A program made the position numbers and the translations under genes. From contig PWWF01000422.1 in NCBI GenBank assembly GCA_003561595.1, positions 1 through 16,821 of the forward strand: a stretch of DNA of 16,821 nt, written 5' to 3'. This stretch comes from Paracoccaceae bacterium. GTDB taxonomy: Bacteria; Pseudomonadota; Alphaproteobacteria; Rhodobacterales; Rhodobacteraceae. A model generated the notes under the pieces. That model saw only the letters and a program-made list of their open reading frames with translations, had not been told where the DNA came from and made no database searches. Shown one piece after another: positions 8,371 through 15,006 of this stretch (the stretch's first letter is position 1; each line of letters opens with the position of its first letter).

Positions 8371-8781
8371 ATGTATAAATCCGTCCTCATTGCCGCCGCC
8401 CTTTTCAGCGAAGGCGCCACCACAAAGGCCGCCATCGCGCGTGCGCGCAAGATGCTGGACCCGGGCGGCAAGATCACGCTGGTCCATGTCATCGATGAAG
8501 TGCCGGGCTATGTGGCCGCATCGATCCCGAAGGAGCATCTGACCGCGCGCCGCCGCGATGTCGAAGAGCAGATGTCCGCACTTGCCAGTGGCGCTGCGGA
8601 TATAGAGTTCATCGTGCGCGAAGGACAGCCTTCGGCGGGCATTCTGGGCACGGCGCAGGAAATCGGCGCCGATCTGATCATGATTGCCAGCCACAAGCCC
8701 GGCTTTGGCGATTTCTTCATCGGCTCGACCGCGTCGCGCATCGTGCGCCATGCACAGGTGTCGGTGCTGGTGTCGCGCTAG
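8371..8781 (+). CDS. Universal stress protein, UspF/UspG-like (second of three)
   Basis: A 136-aa paralogue of its upstream neighbour. It begins MYKSVLIAAALFSEGATT and ends in the same MIASHKPGFGDFFIGSTASRIVRHAQVSVLV motif. The ATG at 8371 has AGGAAG eight bases upstream. The 30-base gap to the first gene contains no terminator, so both are probably read from the FNR-type promoter. It is clearly closer to the third paralogue (shared MYKS...ALF..GAT, LVHV.DE.P.Y..A and REQ/EEQ segments) than to the first, which points to a more recent duplication. A long hairpin follows the stop. Confidence 0.93.
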   Translation: MYKSVLIAAALFSEGATTKAAIARARKMLDPGGKITLVHVIDEVPGYVAASIPKEHLTARRRDVEEQMSALASGAADIEFIVREGQPSAGILGTAQEIGADLIMIASHKPGFGDFFIGSTASRIVRHAQVSVLVSR

Positions 8782-8799
8782 TCGCCACCGCGCATCGCC

Positions 8800-8828
8800 G
8801 GGGTGGGGCACGTTCAGTGCCACGCCCC
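8800..8828 (+). terminator. Long hairpin after the second stress-protein gene
   Basis: A 12-base stem (GGGGTGGGGCAC at 8800-8811 with GTGCCACGCCCC at 8817-8828), with one G-T pair, one mismatch and a 5-base loop. It lies 18 bases after the stop. There is no T-run, so it may stabilise the mRNA end or act with Rho rather than as a simple intrinsic terminator. It separates the first two stress-protein genes from the third. Confidence 0.5.
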
Positions 8829-8864
8829 GACCCGTGCAGGCGTTGATTGCCTTGCGCGCATCTC

Positions 8865-8909
8865 TGTGCAATCCTGCCCCAAACCGCTTTGGACGGGCGG
8901 TTTTGCACA
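8865..8909 (+). promoter_or_regulatory. Nested inverted repeats in the leader of the third stress-protein gene
   Basis: Outer arms TGTGCAA (8865-8871) and TTGCACA (8903-8909) enclose inner arms AAACCGC (8881-8887) and GCGGTTT (8897-8903), the latter followed by a T. The arms share base 8903, so the two pairings compete at that point. The structure ends 9 bases before the ribosome site. It could be a weak terminator for upstream transcription or a leader switch. No known riboswitch class was recognised. Confidence 0.35.
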
Positions 8910-8931
8910 AAACGGATCAGGGAGAGGTCAG

Positions 8932-9348
8932 ATGTACAAGTCCATCGTTGTCGCCGTGGCACTGTTCAACAAGGGCGCGACCAGTCGCGCGCTGATCAGA
9001 AAGGCCAATCAGTTGATTGACGCGGACGGCAGCATCACGCTGGTCCATGTCATGGATGAGATTCCGGCCTATCTGACCGCAGCCATCGCGCGCGAGCAGT
9101 TGATGGCGCATCGCAAGGACATCCGCGAACAGATTGAATCGCTGGCCTCGACTGCGAAAGCAAAGAATGTCGATATCGACATTCGCGGCGGGCGTCCGTC
9201 GGAAAACATCCTCGCCTGCGCTGCGGAATGCCATGCCGACCTGATCATGATTGCCAGCCACAAGCCGGGGATGAGCGATTATTTCATCGGCTCGACCGCT
9301 GCGCGCGTGGTGCGCCATTCGCCAGTGTCGGTTCTTGTCACCCGCTGA
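8932..9348 (+). CDS. Universal stress protein, UspF/UspG-like (third of three)
   Basis: A 138-aa UspA-superfamily protein. MYKSIVVAVALFNKGATSRALI is followed by ITLVHVMDEIPAYLTAA and MIASHKPGMSDYFIGSTAARVVRHSPVSVLV. The frame is open from 8803, but the ATG at 8932 aligns with the paralogues and has AGGGAGAGG just upstream. A 150-base gap with two hairpins separates it from the second paralogue, so it may have its own control. No full FNR box lies directly in front of it; only a TTGAT half site at 8843-8847 is seen. The ASKHA activator gene starts 85 bases downstream with no clear terminator between, so the two could be co-transcribed. Confidence 0.93.
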   Translation: MYKSIVVAVALFNKGATSRALIRKANQLIDADGSITLVHVMDEIPAYLTAAIAREQLMAHRKDIREQIESLASTAKAKNVDIDIRGGRPSENILACAAECHADLIMIASHKPGMSDYFIGSTAARVVRHSPVSVLVTR

Positions 9349-9433
9349 CGGTTTTTCTGCCTGCAATGCCGCGATCCGACCCTCTCCCTGCTGCCGCTGC
9401 GGTTAACTGGGGGCAAGATGGCAGGAGGCGTGC

Positions 9434-11473
9434 ATGCGCGACGCACTGGTTGTGTTTACCCCCTCGGGCAAGCGGGGCCGGGTGCCGGTGGGCACACCGG
9501 TCCTGACAGCGGCGCGCCAGCTTGGCGTCGATCTGGATTCGGTCTGCGGCGGGCGCGGGATCTGTTCGCGCTGCCAGATCACGCCGGGCAGTGGTCAATT
9601 CGCCAAACACGGGGTTCATGTCGCTGACGGCGCGCTGTCAGACTGGAACGCGGTCGAACAGCGCTACAAGGACAAGCGCGGCCTGATCGATGGCCGCCGT
9701 CTGGGCTGTCAGGCGCAGATCATGGGCGATGTCGTGATCGATGTGCCCCCCGAATCGCAGGTCCACCGACAGGTCGTGCGCAAGGCGGCCACGGCCCGCA
9801 CGGCCATCATGGACCCGGCCACACGCCTCTATCTGGTCGATGTGCCGGAACCCGACATGCACGACCCTTCGGGCGATTTCGAGCGGCTTGCAGAGGCGCT
9901 GCGCACGCAATGGGACATCCCCGAGATCACGGCCGGGCTGGACGTGCTGCGCAAGCTGCAACCGGCCCTGCGCGCGGGCGCGTGGCAAGTCACCGTCGCG
10001 CTGCATGATGACCATCACCCCGGCGCGCATCGGGTGCTGGATATCTGGCCGGGGATGTATGAGGGCGGGCTTTATGGTCTGGCCATTGATCTGGGTTCGA
10101 CCACCATCGCCGCGCATCTGTGCGATCTGCGCACGGGTGAGGTGCTGGCCTCGGACGGGGTGATGAACCCGCAGATCCGCTTTGGCGAGGATCTGATGAG
10201 CCGCGTCAGCTATGCCATGATGAACCCCGGCGGCGATGTCGAGATGACGCGCGCCGTGCGCGAGGGCCTCGACAGTCTGACCCGCGCGATCAGCGACACT
10301 GCCGGGATCACCGCACGCGAGATTGTCGAGGCGGTGATCGTGTGCAACCCGGTCATGCATCATCTGTTGCTGGGGATCGACCCGGTGGAACTGGGCCAGG
10401 CCCCCTTTGCGCTGGCCACATCGGATGCGCTGAGCTTTGGCGCGCGTGATCTGTCGCTCTGGGGGATGAACCCGGCGGCGCGCATCTACATGCTGCCCTG
10501 CATTGCCGGGCATGTAGGCGCCGATGCTGCCGCTGTGGCACTGTCGGAACGGCCAGAGATGTCGGATGATCTGGTGCTGGTCATCGATGTGGGCACCAAT
10601 GCCGAGATTTTGCTGGGCGACCGGCGCCGTGTGCTGGCCTGTTCCTCGCCCACTGGTCCGGCATTCGAGGGCGCGCAGATTTCGGCGGGTCAGCGTGCGG
10701 CCCCCGGCGCGATTGAACGGGTCGAGATCGATCCTGCGACCAAGGAGCCGCGCTTTCGTGTCATTGGCTGCGAGTTGTGGTCCGACGAGCCAGGCTTTGC
10801 CGAGGCAAGCGCCGCCAGCGGTATCACCGGCATCTGCGGATCGGGCATTATCGAGGCTGTGGCCGAGATGCGCATGGCAGGGCTGCTCGACCGCTCGGGG
10901 CTGATCGGCGGGCCGGATCAGACCGGCACATGGCGCTGCCAGCCCGACGGTCGGACCCATGCCTATCTGATCCATGATGCAAGCGATGTCGGCGGGCCGC
11001 GCATCGCGGTCACGCAGGGCGATATCCGCGCCATCCAGCTTGCGAAATCCGCACTTTATGCGGGCGCGCGGCTGTTGATGGACGAAATCGGCACCGACCG
11101 CGTGGACCGGGTCGTGCTGGCCGGGGCCTTTGGCGCGCATATCAGCCCCAGACACGCGATGGTGCTGGGCATGATCCCCGATGCGCGGCTGGACAAGGTC
11201 ACGAGCGCGGGCAATGCCGCCGGGACCGGCGCGCGGATAGCGCTGTGTTCCCGCGCGGCGCGCGCCGGGATAGAGGCAACAGTCCGCCGCATCCACAAGA
11301 TCGAGACCGCCATCGAGCCCCGCTTTCAGGAACATTTCGTCGCCGCCAGCGCCCTGCCCCATGCCAGCGATCCCTTTCCCGAACTGGCGCAGGTAGTGAC
11401 GCTGCCGGAGGTGAGCTTCAACACGGGCGGCGGGACGCAGGACGGCACGCGCCGCAGGCGCCGGCGAGGCTGA
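9434..11473 (+). CDS. RACo-like ferredoxin/ASKHA reductive activator of corrinoid proteins
   Basis: A 679-aa cytoplasmic protein. The N-terminal plant-type [2Fe-2S] domain has C38-x5-C44-x2-C47 and C92. A linker domain (about 120-210) leads to an ASKHA/DUF4445 ATPase-like domain with phosphate-1 AIDLGSTT (217-224), a second loop VIDVGTNAEILLG (383-395), the adenosine-site segment GITGICGSGIIEA (463-475) and VVLAGAFGAHI near 560-570. This matches RACo/RamA-type proteins, which use ATP to reduce inactive Co(II) corrinoid proteins back to Co(I), usually for methyltransferases. The start ATG at 9434 has AGGAGG five bases upstream. No corrinoid protein or methyltransferase is next to it here; its neighbour is a stress protein. 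The end is a very basic tail, TRRRRRRG. Partner unknown. Confidence 0.9.
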   Translation: MRDALVVFTPSGKRGRVPVGTPVLTAARQLGVDLDSVCGGRGICSRCQITPGSGQFAKHGVHVADGALSDWNAVEQRYKDKRGLIDGRRLGCQAQIMGDVVIDVPPESQVHRQVVRKAATARTAIMDPATRLYLVDVPEPDMHDPSGDFERLAEALRTQWDIPEITAGLDVLRKLQPALRAGAWQVTVALHDDHHPGAHRVLDIWPGMYEGGLYGLAIDLGSTTIAAHLCDLRTGEVLASDGVMNPQIRFGEDLMSRVSYAMMNPGGDVEMTRAVREGLDSLTRAISDTAGITAREIVEAVIVCNPVMHHLLLGIDPVELGQAPFALATSDALSFGARDLSLWGMNPAARIYMLPCIAGHVGADAAAVALSERPEMSDDLVLVIDVGTNAEILLGDRRRVLACSSPTGPAFEGAQISAGQRAAPGAIERVEIDPATKEPRFRVIGCELWSDEPGFAEASAASGITGICGSGIIEAVAEMRMAGLLDRSGLIGGPDQTGTWRCQPDGRTHAYLIHDASDVGGPRIAVTQGDIRAIQLAKSALYAGARLLMDEIGTDRVDRVVLAGAFGAHISPRHAMVLGMIPDARLDKVTSAGNAAGTGARIALCSRAARAGIEATVRRIHKIETAIEPRFQEHFVAASALPHASDPFPELAQVVTLPEVSFNTGGGTQDGTRRRRRRG

Positions 11474-11485
11474 GCGCATGAAAAA

Positions 11486-11512
11486 CGCCCGGATGCTGGC
11501 TGCATCCGGGCG
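11486..11512. terminator. Bidirectional terminator between the ASKHA activator and the acidic-protein gene
   Basis: Perfect 10-bp stem CGCCCGGATG / CATCCGGGCG with a 7-base loop, between two convergent genes. On the plus strand it is followed by CTTTCT. On the minus strand it is followed by TTTTT, so it is a stronger terminator for the minus-strand acidic-protein gene. It starts 13 bases after the activator stop. Confidence 0.85.
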
Positions 11513-11537
11513 CTTTCTCAGCCGTCACGCGCGGTGA

Positions 11538-12287
11538 TCAGTTGCCGATCATCGCGTTCAGACGCTCCATCACCTGCTCCAGCATCTCGGGGTCATTGCC
11601 CGCAGCTTCCAGCAGCCCTTCGATGATCGTGCGGTCGGTCATGTTCAGGCCAGCCGCCTCGATCCGCGAGCGGATGGCGTCGGTCGACAGGTCAAGCCCA
11701 AGCTCCTGGACTTCCAGCGCCTCGTCGATGGCCTCGACCGTTTCTTCAGCGCCTTCTTCCGACAGGTCCTGCTCGGCGTCGTCCAGCGCGTCCTCGACAG
11801 CGGCTTCGTCAGGCTGCGCGGCATCGTCATCCCCCAGCACATCCTGGGTCATGTCATCGACCGTATCGGTGAAGCTGTCGACCGTGCCGTCAACGGCTTC
11901 CTCGACGGTTTCCTGCGCCTCATCGGTCACGTCATCAAGCAGTTCCTCGACGCCCGGCTCTTCCTCGAGGGCGGCATCGTCACCCGGCAGCGGTGCTTCT
12001 TCCGGCTCAGTCTGTTCAACCTCGGGCTCGGTCACCTCGGGCTCGGTCGCTTCGGGTTCTACCAGCAGATCCTCGGCATCATCATCGGTTGCTTCCGGCT
12101 CTGTCAGAAGCTCCTCGGTTTCCGGCTCGGGCTCGGGTTCGGGCAGCAGTTCCTCGACCTCGGGATCAATCTCCGGCTCTGTGGCCATCGGTTCCAGCGG
12201 TTCGGGTGCCTGCCGCGACTGCAGCCCCAGCCACAGGCCAAGCGCAGCAACCGCAGCGGCAATGACGACAAGAAGTGATTTGTTCAT
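11538..12287 (-). CDS. Membrane-anchored, extremely acidic Glu/Pro-rich protein of unknown function
   Basis: A 249-aa protein, not recognised by family. MNKSLLVVIAAAVAALGLWLGLQSR is a short basic head plus one hydrophobic segment (signal anchor; no clear signal peptidase site), so the rest is probably periplasmic. Residues 26-205 contain no Lys, Arg or His; I count 73 Asp/Glu in those 180. The first part is Glu-Pro rich (EPEPEPE, TEPEVTEPEVE). The second is Asp/Glu/Val/Ala rich and could be helical or a weak coiled coil. A less biased helical C-terminus (about 206-249) ends LEQVMERLNAMIGN. A start eight codons upstream (12311) is possible, but the ATG at 12287 has AAGGA about 9 bases upstream and a cleaner signal segment. 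Real coding status is supported by the membrane head, the composition and a matched terminator. Confidence 0.82.
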   Translation of the reverse strand: MNKSLLVVIAAAVAALGLWLGLQSRQAPEPLEPMATEPEIDPEVEELLPEPEPEPETEELLTEPEATDDDAEDLLVEPEATEPEVTEPEVEQTEPEEAPLPGDDAALEEEPGVEELLDDVTDEAQETVEEAVDGTVDSFTDTVDDMTQDVLGDDDAAQPDEAAVEDALDDAEQDLSEEGAEETVEAIDEALEVQELGLDLSTDAIRSRIEAAGLNMTDRTIIEGLLEAAGNDPEMLEQVMERLNAMIGN

Positions 12288-12322
12288 GGCCCTGTCCTTC
12301 CATACAGACACATTCTGCGCCG

Positions 12323-12351
12323 GGCTATGACAGAATTCCCCGCTGTTTCAA
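12323..12351 (-). promoter_or_regulatory. Possible promoter of the acidic-protein gene
   Basis: On the minus strand, TTGAAA (12351-12346) is followed after 16-17 bases by CATAGC/ATAGCC. The -35 fits sigma-70 well; the -10 is poor. It lies about 36 bases before the ATG, which is a sensible distance. Confidence 0.28.
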
Positions 12352-12437
12352 GCCCGTGATGCGCATGCAGGCAGGAACAAGCACGTTACTGCGCACGAAA
12401 CACAGGAATTTCGCGCAGTGGGGCTTGATCTTCGCGC

Positions 12438-12466
12438 TTGAATCACGGATTGCGCCGCACTAGAAG
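12438..12466 (+). promoter_or_regulatory. Probable infC promoter
   Basis: TTGAAT (12438-12443) and TAGAAG (12461-12466) are separated by exactly 17 bases. Each matches four of six sigma-70 consensus positions. The expected start of transcription, near 12473, gives a leader of about 30 bases before the ATA start of infC. The divergent acidic-protein gene starts about 150 bases away on the other strand. Confidence 0.42.
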
Positions 12467-12487
12467 GTTAAGGCTCAAGATAACCGC

Positions 12488-12505
12488 AAAAGGAACGCCA
12501 CCATA
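12488..12505 (+). promoter_or_regulatory. Shine-Dalgarno plus ATA start of infC
   Basis: AAAAGGA (12488-12494) is followed by ACGCCACC and ATA (12503-12505). This site decides the infC start, since no standard start codon gives the conserved N-terminus. By analogy with E. coli infC (AUU start), the codon should make translation sensitive to IF-3 level. Confidence 0.8.
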
Positions 12506-13042
12506 GCCCGCAGACCGCATAATGCCCCGCCGACCCGCGACACCGGACCCCGCGTCAACAGCCGCATCCGGGCGCCCGAAATCCGCCTGATCGGGGCCGA
12601 AGGTGAAAATCTCGGGGTTGTGAAACCCGTGCAAGCCATGGAAATGGCCGAAGAGGCCGGGCTGGACCTTGTCGAAATCTCGCCCAATGCGACCCCGCCG
12701 GTCTGCAAGATCATGGATTTCGGCAAGTTCAAGTATGAGCTGCAAAAGCGCGAGGCCGAAGCGCGCAAGAAGCAGAAGACCATCGAGGTCAAGGAAGTCA
12801 AGTTCCGGCCCAACACCGATACGCATGACTATGACGTCAAGATGCGCAATGTCACCCGCTTCCTTGAAGGTGGGGACAAGGTGAAGGTCACGCTGCGTTT
12901 TCGCGGGCGCGAGATGGCGCACCAGAATGTTGGCGCAGAACTGCTGCGCCGCGTTGCCGCCGATATCGATGAAATCGGCAAGGTCGAGAACATGCCCAAG
13001 ATGGAAGGGCGACAGATGATCATGATCATCGCCCCGCGCTGA
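12503..13042 (+). CDS. infC: Translation initiation factor IF-3, with ATA start codon
   Basis: IF-3 binds the 30S subunit, prevents premature 50S joining and checks the start codon. The product has 179 aa. In frame from ATA at 12503 it reads (M)[18 protein letters not shown], the usual alphaproteobacterial N-terminus. This continues through [44 protein letters not shown], the basic linker [20 protein letters not shown], and the C-terminal domain [12 protein letters not shown] to [14 protein letters not shown]. No ATG or GTG precedes this in frame after the stop at 12461-12463. AAAAGGA lies 9 bases before the ATA, giving clear support. GTG at 12620 is an internal valine. Rare start codons in infC are the known basis for autoregulation, because IF-3 rejects them. 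It is monocistronic here; rpmI and rplT do not follow. Confidence 0.95.
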   Translation: MARRPHNAPPTRDTGPRVNSRIRAPEIRLIGAEGENLGVVKPVQAMEMAEEAGLDLVEISPNATPPVCKIMDFGKFKYELQKREAEARKKQKTIEVKEVKFRPNTDTHDYDVKMRNVTRFLEGGDKVKVTLRFRGREMAHQNVGAELLRRVAADIDEIGKVENMPKMEGRQMIMIIAPR

Positions 13043-13067
13043 GCACATCGCCGGCGTTACGGATAAG

Positions 13068-13098
13068 GCCACGGTGCGGCGCGCACCGTGGCTTTTTT
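13068..13098 (+). terminator. Intrinsic terminator of infC
   Basis: Perfect 10-bp stem GCCACGGTGC / GCACCGTGGC with a 5-base loop and six T directly after it, 26 bases downstream of the infC stop. The minus-strand aminotransferase gene ends 7 bases beyond. The reverse complement has CTTATCC after the stem, so it mainly serves infC. Confidence 0.93.
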
Positions 13099-13105
13099 CT
13101 GCCTG

Positions 13106-14428
13106 TCAGGCCAGCGCGGCCTCGACGGCCTCGGCCAGCCGGCCCGTGATCTCGGCAATATCCGATTCGGTCACGATGAAGGGCGGGGCCAGCAGCACAT
13201 GATCGCCGCGCACCCCGTCAATCGTGCCGCCCATCGGATAGACCATCAACCCGCGCGCCATTGCCTCGGCCTTGATCCTTGCGTGCAGCTTGCGCTCGGG
13301 CGCGAAGGGTTCCTTGCTGTCGCGGTCAGCCACCAGCTCGATCGCCTGAAACAGCCCCCGCCCCCGGATATCACCGACATGGCTATGCTGGCCGAACGCG
13401 GCCTGCAGCCCCTCACGCAGCCGCCCGCCCATGACCTGCACATTGGCCAGCAGGTTGTCGCGCGCAATCACCTCCTGCACCGCCAGCCCGGCGGCGGCGG
13501 CCATCGGGTGGCCCATATAGGTGTGTCCGTGCTGGAAAAACCCCGACCCGCCCGCAAAAGCGTCATGGATGCGCTGGCCCAGCAGCACAGCGCCCACAGG
13601 CTGATAGCCGCCCCCAAGCCCCTTGGCGATGGTCAGCAGGTCGGGCGCGATGCCATCCGCCTCGCAGGCATACATATGCCCGGTCCGGCCCATGCCGCAC
13701 ATGACCTCATCCAGGATAAGCAGCACACCGTATTTGTCGCAGATTGCGCGGATGCGCTGGAAATAATCGGCCACGGGCGGCACCGCCCCCGCTGTCGCCC
13801 CCACAACGGGTTCGGCGACAAAGGCCGCCACGCTGTCGGGGCCGAGTTCGAGGATTTTCTCCTCCAGCTCACCGGCTGCGCGGGCAGCATAGGCGGCATC
13901 GCTTTCGCCGTCCTGCTGTTCGCGATAGGCAAAGCAGGGTGCAATGTGATGGGCCTGCATCAAGAGCGGCTTGAACTGCGCGCGGCGCCATTCATTGCCG
14001 CCTGCGGCCAGCGCGCCCAGCGTGTTGCCGTGATAGCTTTGCCGCCGCGCGATGATGTGGCGGCGCTGCGGCTGGCCGATTTCGGTGAAATACTGGCGCG
14101 CCATTTTCAGCGCGGCCTCGACCGCCTCGGACCCACCCGAGACGAGATAGACATGGCTCAGCCCCTCGGGCGCAGTGGCGATCAGCCTCTCGGCCAGTGC
14201 CTCGGCCACATCGGTCGTGAAAAAGCCGGTATGGGCATAGGCCAGCCGGTCAAGCTGATCATGCAGCGCGGCGATCACATCGGGATGGCCATGGCCCAGA
14301 CAGGACACGGCCGCCCCGCCCGACGCATCGATATAGCTGCTGCCGTCGGCATCGGTGAAGCGGATGCCTTCGGCCGCAACGGCGCGGCGGGGCGGGTGGT
14401 GGATCGAACGGTGCAGCAAGCGGGTCAT
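13106..14428 (-). CDS. Class III pyridoxal-phosphate aminotransferase, substrate unassigned
   Basis: A 440-aa fold-type I PLP enzyme of the ornithine/omega-amino-acid aminotransferase group. Landmarks are the N-terminal IDASGGAAVSCLGHGHPDV, the phosphate-binding VSGGSEAVEAALK (97-109), the ring-stacking SYHGNT (131-136), VAEPVVGATAG (204-214), ILDEVMCGMGRTG with D240 pairing with the pyridine nitrogen, and the Schiff-base Lys269 in TIAKGLGGGYQPVGA. GHTYMGHPMAAAAGLAV follows. The frame is open to 14476, but only from a TTG; ATG 14428, with AAGG upstream, begins MTRLLHRSIHHPP. Donor and acceptor cannot be fixed from sequence; omega-amino acids, polyamines or beta-alanine with pyruvate are typical for the group. 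Its neighbours give no pathway context. Confidence 0.92.
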   Translation of the reverse strand: MTRLLHRSIHHPPRRAVAAEGIRFTDADGSSYIDASGGAAVSCLGHGHPDVIAALHDQLDRLAYAHTGFFTTDVAEALAERLIATAPEGLSHVYLVSGGSEAVEAALKMARQYFTEIGQPQRRHIIARRQSYHGNTLGALAAGGNEWRRAQFKPLLMQAHHIAPCFAYREQQDGESDAAYAARAAGELEEKILELGPDSVAAFVAEPVVGATAGAVPPVADYFQRIRAICDKYGVLLILDEVMCGMGRTGHMYACEADGIAPDLLTIAKGLGGGYQPVGAVLLGQRIHDAFAGGSGFFQHGHTYMGHPMAAAAGLAVQEVIARDNLLANVQVMGGRLREGLQAAFGQHSHVGDIRGRGLFQAIELVADRDSKEPFAPERKLHARIKAEAMARGLMVYPMGGTIDGVRGDHVLLAPPFIVTESDIAEITGRLAEAVEAALA

Positions 14429-14486
14429 GGGTGCGGGCCTTGGCAAATAAGCGTGACGATCCCGCAGCCCTAGCAAAGCCGGATAT

Positions 14487-14513
14487 GCGCGCGCAACGCC
14501 TGTTTGCGCGCGC
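14487..14513. other. Perfect 10-bp GC-alternating inverted repeat
   Basis: GCGCGCGCAA (14487-14496) and TTGCGCGCGC (14504-14513) flank a 7-base loop. It lies between two minus-strand genes, after the small secreted protein and before the aminotransferase. There is no T-run. It may form the mRNA 3' hairpin of the upstream gene; the alternating GC arms could also adopt unusual DNA structure. Confidence 0.6.
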
Positions 14514-14533
14514 GACGCGCAATTCCCTGCGAC

Positions 14534-14833
14534 TCAGGACGGGCGGCCCTGTGCGGGAAACGCCTCTTCCCCGTGCTCGAACGCGGTGCCATGTGCCAGC
14601 AGGCACATCCGCCCGTCGGGCAGGGTAACGGTAATGGTCCAGCGCGCATCATCCTTGGCGGCGAATGTCTCCATCACCACTTGCCCCGCCAGCCCCATGG
14701 CGCGGCGTGTCTGCTGCTGCGCGGCGATCCGGTCCAGCACATGCGCGCGCGGCCCGCATTGCAGCCCCTGCGCAACGGCTGGTGTTGTGGTGAGCGCCAA
14801 GGAAATGGCAAGGATGGCAATGGGTGCACGCAT
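14534..14833 (-). CDS. Small secreted protein of unknown function
   Basis: A 99-aa protein, not recognised. MRAPIAILAISLALTTTPAVAQ is a good Sec signal peptide with cleavage expected after AVA (residue 21). The mature part is about 78 residues with two cysteines, one near the N-terminus (GLQCGPRAHVLDRI) and one in RMCLLAHGTAF, which could form a disulfide in the periplasm. WTITVTLPDGRMCLLAHG looks like beta strands. The frame is open further upstream to 14995, but the ATG at 14833 gives the signal peptide and has AGGGGGAC in front. It is divergent from mcl2. It resembles the short conserved hypothetical secreted proteins common in this family of bacteria. Confidence 0.75.
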   Translation of the reverse strand: MRAPIAILAISLALTTTPAVAQGLQCGPRAHVLDRIAAQQQTRRAMGLAGQVVMETFAAKDDARWTITVTLPDGRMCLLAHGTAFEHGEEAFPAQGRPS

Positions 14834-15006
14834 GGTTGGTCCCCCTGTTAAGCATGACGCAGCTTGCAGCCTGCCAGCCGAGAACGAAAACGAGGTTAAC
14901 GCTGCGTGCGCAGCCGGAATATGCTGCAATGCGGCACTTTCGGCCTTGTCATTTGTGACCGGAAATGATGGACAGGCGACATAATATTTCGCCAAGGAGC
15001 AGAATC

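Noticed and set aside
8843..8856. TTGATTGCCTTGCG as a second FNR-type box before the third stress-protein gene
   Set aside because: Only the left half matches TTGAT; the right half does not resemble ATCAA.
7873..8910. A 345-codon open frame on the minus strand across the first two stress-protein genes
   Set aside because: It is antisense to two well-supported paralogues, and its product repeats itself only because the sense genes are paralogous. The openness follows from GC-rich codon use.
9638..11479. A 613-codon open frame antisense to the ASKHA activator
   Set aside because: No recognisable domain, no ribosome site, and the composition is that of a codon shadow. The sense gene is certain.
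11542..12330. A plus-strand open frame giving a very serine-rich 262-residue product
   Set aside because: Serine runs arise from reading the Glu/Asp codons of the acidic protein backwards. There is no signal segment or homology, and the terminator and ribosome site favour the minus-strand gene.
14429..14476. Extension of the aminotransferase to a TTG at 14476
   Set aside because: The added 16 residues lack family similarity, and ATG 14428 has a ribosome site and the typical N-terminus.
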